Shown here piece after piece: positions 25,601 to 34,566 of a DNA stretch of 64,000 bases. Numbering within the stretch: position 1 is the first letter of the stretch; the number at the start of each line of letters is the position of its first letter. This stretch comes from Dermacoccus abyssi (GTDB taxonomy: Bacteria > Actinomycetota > Actinomycetes > Actinomycetales > Dermatophilaceae): positions 124,001 through 188,000 of the forward strand of contig NZ_QWLM01000003.1 in the NCBI RefSeq assembly GCF_003515945.1. Reading direction: 5' to 3'. The translations under genes and the position numbers were made by a program. Below the pieces are notes generated by a model. The model was not told where the DNA came from and ran no database searches. It saw only the letters and a program-made list of their open reading frames with translations.

Positions 25601-26277
25601 GCCTGACTCCCGGTGAGATCGATGATCTGGTCGTTCACGTCGGCCGCGTCGCCCGCGAAGGCGGTGACCACGGCGTCGGCGAGCGCTTCTTCCAGACCAT
25701 CCAACCCCTTGACGCGGTAGATCACCGCGGCACCGGAGAGGTCACGTCCCTCGTCACGCGCGGCCTTGGTGAAGCCATGTGCGAGGGCCCGCGTCCAGGC
25801 TTCCGTCGCAGCCTTGACCGCGGCGTAGTTGGCACCACCGGCGAGCGGGCGCTTGAGCGCCGTGCTGGACACGACGGCCACCCGGCCCCGGCTCGAGGCC
25901 TGAAGGTCGGCGTCGAACGCGCGGGAGACGAAACGCAACGCGGTGAACGAGTTCTCGAGGAACCGGTAGTCGGCCTCACTCTGACCGGCGAGGCCTCCCC
26001 CGCCGCGCCACCCACCGACGAGGTGGACGAGTGCGTCGATGGGGCCCACCTCGGCGTGAACTCGCTCGGTGAGGCTCGCGACGTCGTCCTCGCTCGCGAG
26101 GTCCGCGGTGAACGTCACGGTGCCCGGCACGGCTTCGCGCAGCGCAGCGAGCTTGTCGTCACTGCGACCGACGGCGACAACGCGCGCCCCGGCACCGGTC
26201 AGGGCGCGCGCCATCACCTCGCCGCTGGTGCTCGTGGCACCCGCGACGAGCACCGTCAGGGAATTCAGATCAGACAT
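25597..26277 (-). CDS. SDR family NAD(P)-dependent oxidoreductase
   Basis: This 226-residue short-chain dehydrogenase has a variant glycine-rich cofactor loop, LVAGATSTSGEVMARALTG near residue 10, and the catalytic SST and YxxxK in AVVSSTALKRPLAGGANYAA plus VK. Its start lies within the last codons of the DUF6421 gene (8-base overlap) and its stop overlaps the aldolase start. The tight coupling makes the three gene products likely partners. The substrate is unknown. Confidence 0.85.
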   Translation of the reverse strand: MSDLNSLTVLVAGATSTSGEVMARALTGAGARVVAVGRSDDKLAALREAVPGTVTFTADLASEDDVASLTERVHAEVGPIDALVHLVGGWRGGGGLAGQSEADYRFLENSFTALRFVSRAFDADLQASSRGRVAVVSSTALKRPLAGGANYAAVKAATEAWTRALAHGFTKAARDEGRDLSGAAVIYRVKGLDGLEEALADAVVTAFAGDAADVNDQIIDLTGSQA

Positions 26278-27706
26278 CCTTGCCCGTCATCCCGCTCGTG
26301 GAGAGGATCACCGGCTGCATCTTGCGGTTGAAGGCCTCGTAGAACATCGACAGCGGGAACTCGTCGTCGAGCACCGCGTCGGTGTAGCCCTTCGGCGGAC
26401 CGGCGAGCACCTCGTCCGGCAGACCCTTGGCCCATGCGGACGCCGGGTGCGGCGTAAGCACGCCGCGAATGAGGTCGTACGCGGCGAGCCAGTGCGTCAC
26501 CTTGGGACGGTCGATCGAACGCCAGTAGAGGTCGTCGATCGCGTCACCGAGTTCGACGACGGCGGCCGGCACGGCATCCCAGTCGAACGCGAGCGACGTG
26601 TCGGTCCAGTGAAGGACGCCCTTCTGGTGCAGCCACGCGAAGATCAGCTGCCCGCCGAGGCCGTCGTAGTTGCGCGTGCGGTCCCCCGTGATGGCGAAGC
26701 GAAAGATGCGGTCGAAGAGCACGGCGTACTGCACGAGTCCGGCGTGGTCGAGCATCTCCAGCTCGTCAACGGAGAGGCCGAAGCCCTCGTCACGGCGAGC
26801 GGCGAGCTTCTTCTCCAGTGCGACGCACTCACGGTAGGTCGTGAGGTCGCAGCGCAGTTCCTCGAGGGAGTACAGGAAGTACGGCATGCGCTGCTTGATC
26901 ATGAACGGGTCGAACGGAAGGTCACCGCGCATGTGGGTGCGGTCGTGGATGAGATCCCACATGACGAAGGTCTTCTCCGTGAGCTCCTGGTCCTGCGCCA
27001 GGCGCTCGGCGCCCTCCGGCAGTTCGAGGCGCGTCACGTCCGCGGCAGCCTTGAGCACCGTGCGGAAGCGCGCTGCCTCGCGGTCCTGGAAGATCGCCCC
27101 CCAGGTGAACGTGGGCACCTCGCACATGGCCACCGTCTCCGGGAAGAGCACGGCCGAGTTGGTGTCGTAACCGTCGGTGAAGTCGAGGAAGCGCAGCGAG
27201 ACGAAGAGTCGGTTCGTGTACGCGCGCTCGAGGTCCTCGATGAAGCCGGGCCAGATGACCTCGGTCAGGACGGCCTCGATGTGACGGTTCGGCGAGCCGT
27301 TCTGGGTGTACATCGGGAAGACGACGAGGTGCTGCAGCCCGTCGACGCGGTTTTGCTGCGGCTGGAACTCGACGAGCGAGTCGAGGAAGTCCGGCACCCC
27401 GAAGCCGCCGTCACGCCAGCGCTCGAAGTCGACGACGAGCGCACGCAGGTACGCGTCGTCGTGAGCGAAACGCGGGCGCAGCGTCTCGACGGCATCGACG
27501 AGGACGGTGACGTCCTGGCGAGCCTGCTCGTGGTGGGCCGCATCCGGAATCGAACCGTCCTTGCCCTGCACGCTCGCGATGCTGCGCGCGGCCTCCTTGA
27601 GGCGCTTCCAGGCCGCACTGTTCTCCACAGCGCCGTCTTCGACGACCTCGGGCTCCCCAACGATCTCCTTGTGCTCACGGTTTCGGAAGGTCGTGTCGAC
27701 GGACAT
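26270..27706 (-). CDS. DUF6421 family protein, function unknown
   Basis: This 478-residue soluble protein has no assigned function; it resembles the actinobacterial family DUF6421. Conserved-looking stretches are VVFPMYTQNGSPNRHIEAVL, VMWDLIHDRTHMRGDLPFDP and LIFAWLHQKGVLHWTDTSLA. The His/Asp-rich HDRTHMRGDLPFD patch could bind a metal, but this is a guess. ATG 27706 follows GGAGG by seven bases and is clearly better than an upstream in-frame start. It heads an operon with an SDR and a threonine aldolase. Confidence 0.75.
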   Translation of the reverse strand: MSVDTTFRNREHKEIVGEPEVVEDGAVENSAAWKRLKEAARSIASVQGKDGSIPDAAHHEQARQDVTVLVDAVETLRPRFAHDDAYLRALVVDFERWRDGGFGVPDFLDSLVEFQPQQNRVDGLQHLVVFPMYTQNGSPNRHIEAVLTEVIWPGFIEDLERAYTNRLFVSLRFLDFTDGYDTNSAVLFPETVAMCEVPTFTWGAIFQDREAARFRTVLKAAADVTRLELPEGAERLAQDQELTEKTFVMWDLIHDRTHMRGDLPFDPFMIKQRMPYFLYSLEELRCDLTTYRECVALEKKLAARRDEGFGLSVDELEMLDHAGLVQYAVLFDRIFRFAITGDRTRNYDGLGGQLIFAWLHQKGVLHWTDTSLAFDWDAVPAAVVELGDAIDDLYWRSIDRPKVTHWLAAYDLIRGVLTPHPASAWAKGLPDEVLAGPPKGYTDAVLDDEFPLSMFYEAFNRKMQPVILSTSGMTGKDV

Positions 27707-27817
27707 GGAAAACCTCCAATCGAGGAGTTGCGGCCGCTGGACCCACCCCGGGTCGATGTTAGCGGCGAAAGTAGCTGACGGTTCTAACATTACCCGAAGG
27801 TGTGCCGCCTCACACAG

Positions 27818-27854
27818 ACGAACGACCCGGTCCGATGCGGACCGGGTCGTTCGT
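27818..27854 (-). terminator. Terminator after the acyl-CoA ligase gene
   Basis: A perfect 16-bp stem (ACGAACGACCCGGTCC with its complement) closes a five-base loop, 14 bp after the ligase stop codon. Confidence 0.88.
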
Positions 27855-27868
27855 CTTGAGGGTGCTGA

Positions 27869-29710
27869 TCAGTCGGTGTAGAGGCCGTCCAGATCGCCCT
27901 TGAACTTCTCGACGACGACGCGGCGCTTGAGCTTGAGGCTCGGCGTGATCTCGCCCTCCTCGATGGAAAGGTCGCGCGGCAGGATGATGAAGCGCTTGAT
28001 CTGCTCCCAGCGGTTGAGCTGCAGGTTCATCTCGTCGACGTAGCCCTGCACCATATCGCGGCAGGCGTCGCTCGTGACGATGTCGCGGTAGCTCTTGCCG
28101 GCCATGCCGTTCTTCTCGGCCCAGCCCGCGATGGCCTCCTCGTCGAGCGTGATGAGGGCGGAGACGAACTTGCGACCGTCACCCTCGACCACGAGGTTGG
28201 AGGCGTGGGGGCACACGCCCTTGAACATTGCCTCGATAGCACCCGGCGAGACGTACTTACCGTTCGAGGTCTTGAACAGGTCCTTCTTGCGGTCGGTGAT
28301 GCGGATGTGGCCGCTCTCGTCGATCGCACCGATGTCACCGGTGTGGAACCAGCCGTCGACGAGCACGCGACTCGTCTCCTCCTCGAGGTTCCAGTACCCC
28401 TGCATGACGCCCGGGCCCTTGACGAGAAGCTCGTCGTCCTCGCCCAGCTTGAACTCGGTGCCCGGCAGCGGCCATCCGACGGTGCCGGCCTGGTTGGCGC
28501 CGAGGTAGGGGCGGTTGACCGAGGCCGCAGCAGACGACTCCGACAGGCCGTAACCCTCGAGCACCGGCATGCCGACGGCGGAGAACCACAGCGCGACGTC
28601 CTTGTTGAGGGCCGCCGAACCGGAGATGAAGTAGCGGATCTGCCCACCGAAGCGGTCGCGGATCTTCGCGAGGACGAGCTTGTCCGCTAGCTTGTACTTC
28701 GCCGCAAGGGCGCCGCTCGGCTCGTGTCCCTGGGCGCGGGCCTCGGCCACCTGCATGCCGACACCGACCGACCACTTGTAGAGCTTGAGCTTGACGCCGC
28801 CGTCGGCCTCCATCATGCCGTTGATGCGGGCGTAGACCTTCTCGAAGATGCGCGGCGCAGCGCCCATCCACGTCGGCTTCGTCTCGGGCAGGTTCTCGAC
28901 GATCTTGTCGACGCGACCGTCGACGACCGTCGGGAAGCCGACCTGCATCGGCAGGCACAGAAGCATCTTGCCGAACACGTGGGCCAGCGGGAGCCACAGG
29001 TACTGCACGTCGTCGGAGTTGAGCAGCCCGGTCGAGTCGACGGCGGCCGCCTCGTACGCCCATGCGGAGTGCGGCAGACGCACGCCCTTGGCCGGGCCGG
29101 TCGTTCCCGACGTGTAGATGAGGGTGGCGAGGTGTTCGGGCTGGATGCCCTCCATGCGCTCCTCGACGACGTTGGGCTCCTTGGCGAGCAGTTCCTCACC
29201 GAGCTTCTGCAGGTCGTCGAGGGTGATGACCCAGTCGCCGTCACCCTCGCCGTCGAACGTGACGACCTTGACTATCTCACCGATCTGGCCACGACCCTGG
29301 CGCAGCTTGTCGACCTGCTCGGCGTCCTCGGCGAAGACGATGCGCGAGCCCGAGTCGGTGAGGATGTGGACGACGTCCTTGAGCTGCGACGTCGGGTAGA
29401 CAGTGGTGGTGGCGGCACCGGCCAGCATGGTGCCGAGGTCGGCGAGCACCCACTCGAGGCGCGTCGACGAGGCAATGGCGACACGCTCCTGGCCTTCGAT
29501 GCCCAGGGAGATGAGACCGGCGGCGATCGCGCGCACATCCTTGTCGGTCTGCGCCCACGTCATCGACTTCCAGGCGCCGTCCTTGGCGAAGCGGAAGCCC
29601 TCCAAGTGCGGCGTCTTCGCGACGCGCTGCGTGAACAGGTGCGCGACGGAGCGTGCCCGGTTGTCGAGGATGCTCCGATCGAAGGTCTCGTCAGCTTTGT
29701 TCATGACCAT
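27869..29710 (-). CDS. Long-chain fatty acid--CoA ligase (FadD15-like)
   Basis: This 613-residue AMP-forming acyl-CoA synthetase activates long-chain fatty acids. The AMP-binding P-loop is IYTSGTTGPAKGVRLPH near residue 195; YGLSESSAAASVN is the A5 motif; VDGWFHTGDIGAIDESGH and RKKDLFKTSNGKYVSP are A7 and A8-A10, the last holding the catalytic Lys. Sequence and length fit the FadD15/long-chain group. GGAGGG lies seven bases before ATG 29710. It is a monocistronic gene that could feed the FadE pair at 2.8-5.4 kb. Confidence 0.93.
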   Translation of the reverse strand: MVMNKADETFDRSILDNRARSVAHLFTQRVAKTPHLEGFRFAKDGAWKSMTWAQTDKDVRAIAAGLISLGIEGQERVAIASSTRLEWVLADLGTMLAGAATTTVYPTSQLKDVVHILTDSGSRIVFAEDAEQVDKLRQGRGQIGEIVKVVTFDGEGDGDWVITLDDLQKLGEELLAKEPNVVEERMEGIQPEHLATLIYTSGTTGPAKGVRLPHSAWAYEAAAVDSTGLLNSDDVQYLWLPLAHVFGKMLLCLPMQVGFPTVVDGRVDKIVENLPETKPTWMGAAPRIFEKVYARINGMMEADGGVKLKLYKWSVGVGMQVAEARAQGHEPSGALAAKYKLADKLVLAKIRDRFGGQIRYFISGSAALNKDVALWFSAVGMPVLEGYGLSESSAAASVNRPYLGANQAGTVGWPLPGTEFKLGEDDELLVKGPGVMQGYWNLEEETSRVLVDGWFHTGDIGAIDESGHIRITDRKKDLFKTSNGKYVSPGAIEAMFKGVCPHASNLVVEGDGRKFVSALITLDEEAIAGWAEKNGMAGKSYRDIVTSDACRDMVQGYVDEMNLQLNRWEQIKRFIILPRDLSIEEGEITPSLKLKRRVVVEKFKGDLDGLYTD

Positions 29711-29770
29711 GGTGTGCCCTCCAGAGGTGCGGCGCCGGCAGTTACCCGCGGGTTCACATCGTGTTTTCCC

Positions 29771-30901
29771 TCACGATATGCGACGGCGCGATGCCGCATG
29801 GACGTTTCCGACGAGCCCGACCGCGATCCAACAGGAGAACATGCTCGAACCGCCGTAGGACACGAACGGCAAGGGCACACCAGTGACGGGCATGAGCCCC
29901 AGGTTCATCCCGATGTTCTCGACGCTCTGGAAGAGGAACCACCCCGCGATCGCTCCGCACAGGATGCGGCCGAAGGCGTCCCTCGAGCGGATGCCGATGA
30001 CGAGCGTCCGCACGACGACGAACATCTCGAGGGCGACGATGCCGAGCGCACCGACGAAGCCGAGCTCCTCCCCTGCGACGGAGAAGACGAAGTCGGTGTA
30101 CTGGAAGGGGATGAATCCACCCTGGGTCGAGCGGCCCTCGAACAGCCCCTGACCGAACCAGCCGCCCGAACCGATGGCGAGCTTGACCTGCGCGACCTGA
30201 TAACCGATGCCCGACGGGTCGGCCTCGGGCCGCCAGAACGCGAGGAGCCGGTCGCGTTGGTACTGAGCGAGCAACGGCGTCGTGAAGGCGAGGACCGCTA
30301 CGGCCACGGCGGCGGCGAACAGCCAGGCGAAGACCCGCGCACGAAGCCCCGCGACTGCGAACGCGGAAACCGCCATCGCGGTGACGACGAGCGCCGAGCC
30401 GAGGTCCGGCTGCGCCATGATGAGCGCGAGCGGAACGGCCGCGAGACCGAGGCCGACACGGACGTCACGCCGGGCGAGCGCGCCCCTCACCTGATCGGTG
30501 TCGGCGAGCGCTGACGCGAGGGCAAGGCCGAGAGCCACCTTGGCAATCTCGGCGGGTTGGACGGAGAAACCCGGCAGCTCGATCCACGACCGCGAGCCGT
30601 TGATCGTGCTGCCCAGTGGACTGAGGACGGCGAGGAGTCCGAGCACCCCGGCGAGGTAGGCCAGCGGAACGGCCGCCCGCAGCGTGCGAGCGTCGAGGCG
30701 CAACACGGCAAACGCCAAAGCCATACCGACGGCGACGTTGAGTGCTCCGCGGACGGCAAAAGAGCTTCCGCTCGTCGCAGTTGTTGCCGACCACGTGAGC
30801 AGGATGCCGAGGAGGCTCAGTCCCGCCGCGGCAACGAGCAGGCCGAGGTCGAGGTGCGCGAGGTCGCGCAAGCCTCGACCGTGTCGTTCACGAGCAGCCA
30901 A
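29771..30901 (-). CDS. rodA: RodA/FtsW/SpoVE family peptidoglycan glycosyltransferase
   Basis: This 376-residue SEDS protein has about 10 transmembrane helices and polymerises glycan strands from lipid II, usually with a class B PBP. Hallmarks are NGSRSWIELPGFSVQPAEIA near residue 115, the catalytic-region Asp in IMAQPDLGSALVV, FSVAGEELGFVGALGIV and the C-terminal MPVTGVPLPFVSYGGSSM. It resembles RodA more than FtsW. The TTG at 30901 overlaps ribF by 14 bases. No PBP or mre genes are adjacent, which is unusual for rodA. Confidence 0.9.
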   Translation of the reverse strand: MAARERHGRGLRDLAHLDLGLLVAAAGLSLLGILLTWSATTATSGSSFAVRGALNVAVGMALAFAVLRLDARTLRAAVPLAYLAGVLGLLAVLSPLGSTINGSRSWIELPGFSVQPAEIAKVALGLALASALADTDQVRGALARRDVRVGLGLAAVPLALIMAQPDLGSALVVTAMAVSAFAVAGLRARVFAWLFAAAVAVAVLAFTTPLLAQYQRDRLLAFWRPEADPSGIGYQVAQVKLAIGSGGWFGQGLFEGRSTQGGFIPFQYTDFVFSVAGEELGFVGALGIVALEMFVVVRTLVIGIRSRDAFGRILCGAIAGWFLFQSVENIGMNLGLMPVTGVPLPFVSYGGSSMFSCWIAVGLVGNVHAASRRRIS

Positions 30902-31838
30902 GGACAGGGCGGGAGGCGGCGACGTCGGCGTACATCTGCTCGATGAGTTCGTCGATGGAGTCGAACTTCACGTTGCCGCGCAGGCGGCCGACGAATTCGA
31001 TGGCGACGCGTTCGCCGTACAGCTCGAGGTCGTCGCGGTCCAGAACGTAGGCCTCCACCGTTCGCTCCGGAATGTCGAAGGTCGGGTTGGTGCCCACGGA
31101 GATCGCGGCCGGCAGCCGGTACTCGGGGTGGTCCTGCGGCAGTTCACGACGCACGAGCCACCCGGCGTACACGCCGTCGGCGGGTACGACGCCGTCGGCG
31201 TCACGGGCGAGATTGGCGGTCGGGAAACCGAGCTCGCGGCCCCGTTGGAAGCCCTTGACGACCTCGCCGACGACGCAGTGGTGACGCCCGAGCACGTCGG
31301 CGGCCTCGTCGACCTTGCCCGCGGCGAGCAACTCACGCACCTGCGTCGACGACCAGCGGACGCCGGGGCCGACGTCGTCGAGCGCGACGACGTCGAAGCC
31401 GAACTCCTGGCCGAGTTCGCACAGGGTGTCGATGTCACCGGAGTTCTTGCTGCCGAAGCGGGTGTCCTTCCCGACGACGACGGCGCGGGCGCCGAGCGCG
31501 TCGACGAAGGTGCCCTCGACGAACTCACGGGGCGTCTCGGCGGCCAGTTCGCGGGTGAACGGCATGACGACGACGGCGTCGAGGCCGCGCTGTTCGAGCA
31601 GATAGAGGCGGTCTTCGAGGCCCGTGAGCAACTCAGGCGCACGGTCGGGGTGCAGGACCGCGAGGGGGTGCGGGTCGAACGTCACCGCAACCGTCTTGGC
31701 GTCATGCTTGGCTGCCTGCTCGTGGAGCTCGGCGATCACCGCGGCGTGCCCTCGGTGGACGCCGTCGAAGTTTCCCAGGGTGACGACGGTGGGACCGAAA
31801 TCGGTCGGCAGGTCGGAAGGATCACTCAGGCGCAACAC
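30888..31838 (-). CDS. ribF: Bifunctional riboflavin kinase / FAD synthetase RibF
   Basis: The 316-residue enzyme converts riboflavin to FMN and then FAD. The N-terminal adenylyltransferase domain has TLGNFDGVHRGHAAVIAEL near residue 20 (GxxHxGH-like) and GKDTRFGSKNSGDIDTL. The C-terminal flavokinase domain starts at about residue 185 with VVKGFQRGRELGFPTANLAR and contains SVGTNPTFDIPERTVEAYVL. It follows truB in the conserved infB-rbfA-truB-ribF order, with a nickel transporter gene inserted, and overlaps rodA. Confidence 0.96.
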   Translation of the reverse strand: MLRLSDPSDLPTDFGPTVVTLGNFDGVHRGHAAVIAELHEQAAKHDAKTVAVTFDPHPLAVLHPDRAPELLTGLEDRLYLLEQRGLDAVVVMPFTRELAAETPREFVEGTFVDALGARAVVVGKDTRFGSKNSGDIDTLCELGQEFGFDVVALDDVGPGVRWSSTQVRELLAAGKVDEAADVLGRHHCVVGEVVKGFQRGRELGFPTANLARDADGVVPADGVYAGWLVRRELPQDHPEYRLPAAISVGTNPTFDIPERTVEAYVLDRDDLELYGERVAIEFVGRLRGNVKFDSIDELIEQMYADVAASRPVLGCS

Positions 31839-31847
31839 TCGCCCACC

Positions 31848-32948
31848 TTAGCCGTTGACGCCGAGCTCGCGCTCATCGATACGTGCCAGGCGCCACACCG
31901 CCACGGCGAGCAGCCACGTCACGACGAAGAGCCCGACGATGACGTATCCGACCTCGTCGAGCGGGATCGCGCCGAGCCACGCCACCGGCCCGCTCGTGAT
32001 GCCCCACTTGTCGCTGACGACAGAGGCGAGTTCGATCGTGCCGATGACGAGGGCGACGACGACCGAGAGGCCGGTGACGGTGACGTTGTAGTACAGGCGC
32101 CGCAACGGCTTGGCGAAGGCCCAGTCGTACGCACGCGTCATGAAGACGCCGTCCGCGGCGTCGAGCAGGCTCATGCCCGCGGCGAAGATGACGGGCAGGG
32201 TGAGGATGGCGTACCACGGCAGGGCGAAGGCCGCAGCTCCGCCGGCGAGGACGAGGAGCGAGACCTCGGTCGCGGTGTCGAACCCGAGGCCGAAGAGGAA
32301 GCCGAGCGGGTACATCTGGGCCGGCTTGGTGATCGACTTCGTCGCCCCGCGGAAGAAGCGCGCGAAGAAGCCACGGCCGTTGAGGTGTTCCTCGAGGGCG
32401 ACCTCGTCGAGGTGACCACGGCGGGCCCGACGCCAGACGCGCACGATGCCGATGAGGCTCACGAGGTTGAGGATGCCGATGAGCCACAGGAAGCTGCCGG
32501 AGACGGTGGGCCCGAAGATGCCGAGCCACCGGTGCAGGTTCGAATCGTCGTCGGCCACCGGTCCGGCGATGGCCTTGACGCCGAGGGCGAGCAGGAGGCA
32601 CATCGTGAAGACGACGCTCGAGTGGCCGAGCGAGAACCAGAAGCCGACGCTCACCGGTTTGCGATCGCGCCCGTCGTTGAGGAGCTTGCGTGTCGTGTTG
32701 TCGATGGCCGCGATGTGGTCGGCGTCGAAGGCGTGGCGCATCCCGAGCGTGTAGGCCGTGATTCCGAGCCCGATGCCGAAGACCTGGCCCCGTCCGTCGG
32801 TGCCGAGATGGAGGTTCTGGGGCGCCACGATGAGCGCGAGCACACCCCAGCCGAGCACGTGCAGGAGGGCGACGAAAGCCGTCATCCCCAGGATCGAACG
32901 CCGCTCGGCGGCATTGAAGCCTTTCCACCAGGTGGGGAGCTTGGACAC
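31848..32948 (-). CDS. HoxN/HupN/NixA family nickel/cobalt transporter
   Basis: This ~366-residue eight-helix permease imports Ni(II) or Co(II). Its signature HAFDADHIAAIDNTTRKLL in the second helix matches the metal-binding HX4DH motif. FWFSLGHSSVVFTMCLLLAL and LFGLGFDTATEVSLLVLAG are the second and third family motifs. GTG 32948 follows GAGAGG, whereas the ATG 12 codons upstream has no visible ribosome binding site. No urease, hydrogenase or cobalamin gene lies in the window, so the client enzyme is elsewhere. It sits between truB and ribF. Confidence 0.9.
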   Translation of the reverse strand: MSKLPTWWKGFNAAERRSILGMTAFVALLHVLGWGVLALIVAPQNLHLGTDGRGQVFGIGLGITAYTLGMRHAFDADHIAAIDNTTRKLLNDGRDRKPVSVGFWFSLGHSSVVFTMCLLLALGVKAIAGPVADDDSNLHRWLGIFGPTVSGSFLWLIGILNLVSLIGIVRVWRRARRGHLDEVALEEHLNGRGFFARFFRGATKSITKPAQMYPLGFLFGLGFDTATEVSLLVLAGGAAAFALPWYAILTLPVIFAAGMSLLDAADGVFMTRAYDWAFAKPLRRLYYNVTVTGLSVVVALVIGTIELASVVSDKWGITSGPVAWLGAIPLDEVGYVIVGLFVVTWLLAVAVWRLARIDERELGVNG

Positions 32949-33042
32949 GGTGGCCTCTCGGGTGACGGTGCGAAACCTGAGCATCGTACGCCCGGAGCAC
33001 CGACTGTTGCGACGGCGTCGCAGAAACCGGCTGGCCGGTGGA

Positions 33043-33972
33043 TTACTTCGGGAAGGTGACTCGCGACTTCGCCTTCGGCGTGCTCTCGTCGAGGATCGCC
33101 GCGAGGCGCCCGTCGGGGGCGATGGCGGCCACGGTCTCGGCGCGCTCCGGTGCCGAGGCGATGCGCTGGCCGAAGGTCAACGCCCGCTCCTCGTCCTCGG
33201 TGACGTGATGAACGGCGAAGGCGTCTGCGGCGGCATCCGCCATCGGGATGACGCTCGGGGCCCGGCCGGCGTCGACCTCGGTCGAGATGTCGTCGAGGGT
33301 GCGGGCAGCGTCGAGCGTGAAGGTGCCGACGCGGGTACGGCGCAGGGCCGTGAGGTGGCCGCCCACGCCGAGGGCGGCTCCGAGGTCACGTGCGAGGGCA
33401 CGCACATACGTGCCCGAGGAGACCTCGACGACGACATCGACGTCCACGACGCGCGTGGCACCATCGGCACTCGTTTCGCGCACCTCGAGAACATCGAAGC
33501 GGCTGACCGTGACGGGGCGGGCGGCGAGTTCGATGTCCTCTCCCCCACGCACCCGGGCGTAGGAGCGCTTACCGTCGATCTTGATGGCGCTCACGCTGCT
33601 CGGCACCTGGTCGATGTCGCCGGTGAGTTCGGCGACAGCAGCGCTGAGGGCCTGCTCGGCCACGACCTCGCGCGTGGCACCGGGCGCATCGACGACATCA
33701 CCTTCGGCGTCGTCGGTGACGGTGGACTGCCCGAGCCGGATCGTGGCCGTGTACTCCTTGTCGCAGCCGACGAGGAAGGTGAGCAGCTTCGTCGCGCGAT
33801 TGACGCCCACAACGAGCACGCCGGTCGCCATCGGGTCGAGGGTGCCGGCGTGCCCGACCCGGCGCGTGTTCGCGAGGCGTCGCATCCGGCCGACGACGTC
33901 GTGCGACGTCCATCCGACCGGTTTGTCGACGATGAGGATGCCGTCGGGTGTCTGCGGTCGCGCGTCGTTCAC
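33043..33972 (-). CDS. truB: tRNA pseudouridine(55) synthase TruB
   Basis: This 309-residue enzyme makes pseudouridine 55 in the T loop of tRNAs. It begins VNDARPQTPDGILIVDKPVG, with the KPxGxTS motif at WTSHDVVG. The catalytic Asp lies in RRVGHAGTLDPMATGVLVVG. KEYTATIRLGQSTVTDDAEG and DQVPSSVSAIKIDGKRSYAR follow as expected, then a short C-terminal domain. GTG 33972 overlaps the natural rbfA TGA as GTGA. In this sequence the upstream rbfA frame is open into truB, but two indels in the rbfA tail, not a true fusion, best explain that. Confidence 0.95.
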   Translation of the reverse strand: MNDARPQTPDGILIVDKPVGWTSHDVVGRMRRLANTRRVGHAGTLDPMATGVLVVGVNRATKLLTFLVGCDKEYTATIRLGQSTVTDDAEGDVVDAPGATREVVAEQALSAAVAELTGDIDQVPSSVSAIKIDGKRSYARVRGGEDIELAARPVTVSRFDVLEVRETSADGATRVVDVDVVVEVSSGTYVRALARDLGAALGVGGHLTALRRTRVGTFTLDAARTLDDISTEVDAGRAPSVIPMADAAADAFAVHHVTEDEERALTFGQRIASAPERAETVAAIAPDGRLAAILDESTPKAKSRVTFPK

Positions 33973-34401
33973 TGCTCGTCCGCGGCTCGGGCTTCTTGTA
34001 CGGGTCGGCCTCGCCGGCGAACGCAGCCCCCTGCGAGGACCGCGCGAGTTCCTCGTCGCGGGCGCGCGCTTGGCGAGCGCGTCCTCGAGGTGAGCGGCGC
34101 CCTCGGGCAGGGCGTCGGGGAAGAACTCGATCGTCGGCGTGAGACGGATGCCGAGACCCTTGCCGACGTGGCTGCGGATGCGACCGCGGTTGTCGGCGAG
34201 CGCCTCGGCGGTGGCGGCGCGCTCGGCGTCCGAGCCGAAGACGGTGTAGAACACCGAGGCGTTCTGCAGGTCGCCCGTGACACGCACGTCGGTGATCGTG
34301 AGGAAGCCCACCCGCTCGTCCTTGAGACGGAACTCGACGAACTCGGCGACGAGCGACTTAATGCGGTCAGCGACCTTGCGGGCGCGAGCCTGGTCGGCCA
34401 T
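33969..34401 (-). CDS. rbfA: 30S ribosome-binding factor RbfA (tail carries two apparent single-base deletions)
   Basis: RbfA is a KH-like 30S maturation factor. From ATG 34401: MADQARARKVADRIKSLVAE, VGFLTITDVRVTGDLQNASV and GLGIRLTPTIEFFPDALPEG. After HLEDALAK the frame turns into an Arg-rich run (RAPATRNSRGPRRG), while the next frame reads RARDEELARSSQGAAFAGEA and DPYKKPEPR, a normal RbfA tail. A third frame then gives DEQ-stop overlapping the truB GTG. Missing bases near 34070 and 33980 explain both shifts; the core fold is intact, so function may persist. Confidence 0.85.
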
Positions 34402-34566
34402 GGGATCCTCCTTGAGCCGGACGACGTTTTCGCCCCAACCCTATGTGATGTGTCGGCGCGTGAGCACCGTGGTTTTCGCGTGTGTGGCAGCTGCCTGCTC
34501 CGGCGTTTCGCCGGGCAACAGCCGTGGCGCGGCGGGCTGTCGCGCACGCCGTCGCCCCAGCGTGCG

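Noticed and set aside
33043-34401. A genuine RbfA-TruB fusion protein
   Set aside because: The linker is out-of-frame Arg-rich sequence, and the normal RbfA tail and stop are present in the other frames, so indels explain it better.
34497-34540. Small GC hairpins between the methyltransferase gene and rbfA as a terminator
   Set aside because: Stems of 6-7 bp in DNA this GC-rich are expected by chance and no flanking signal supports termination.
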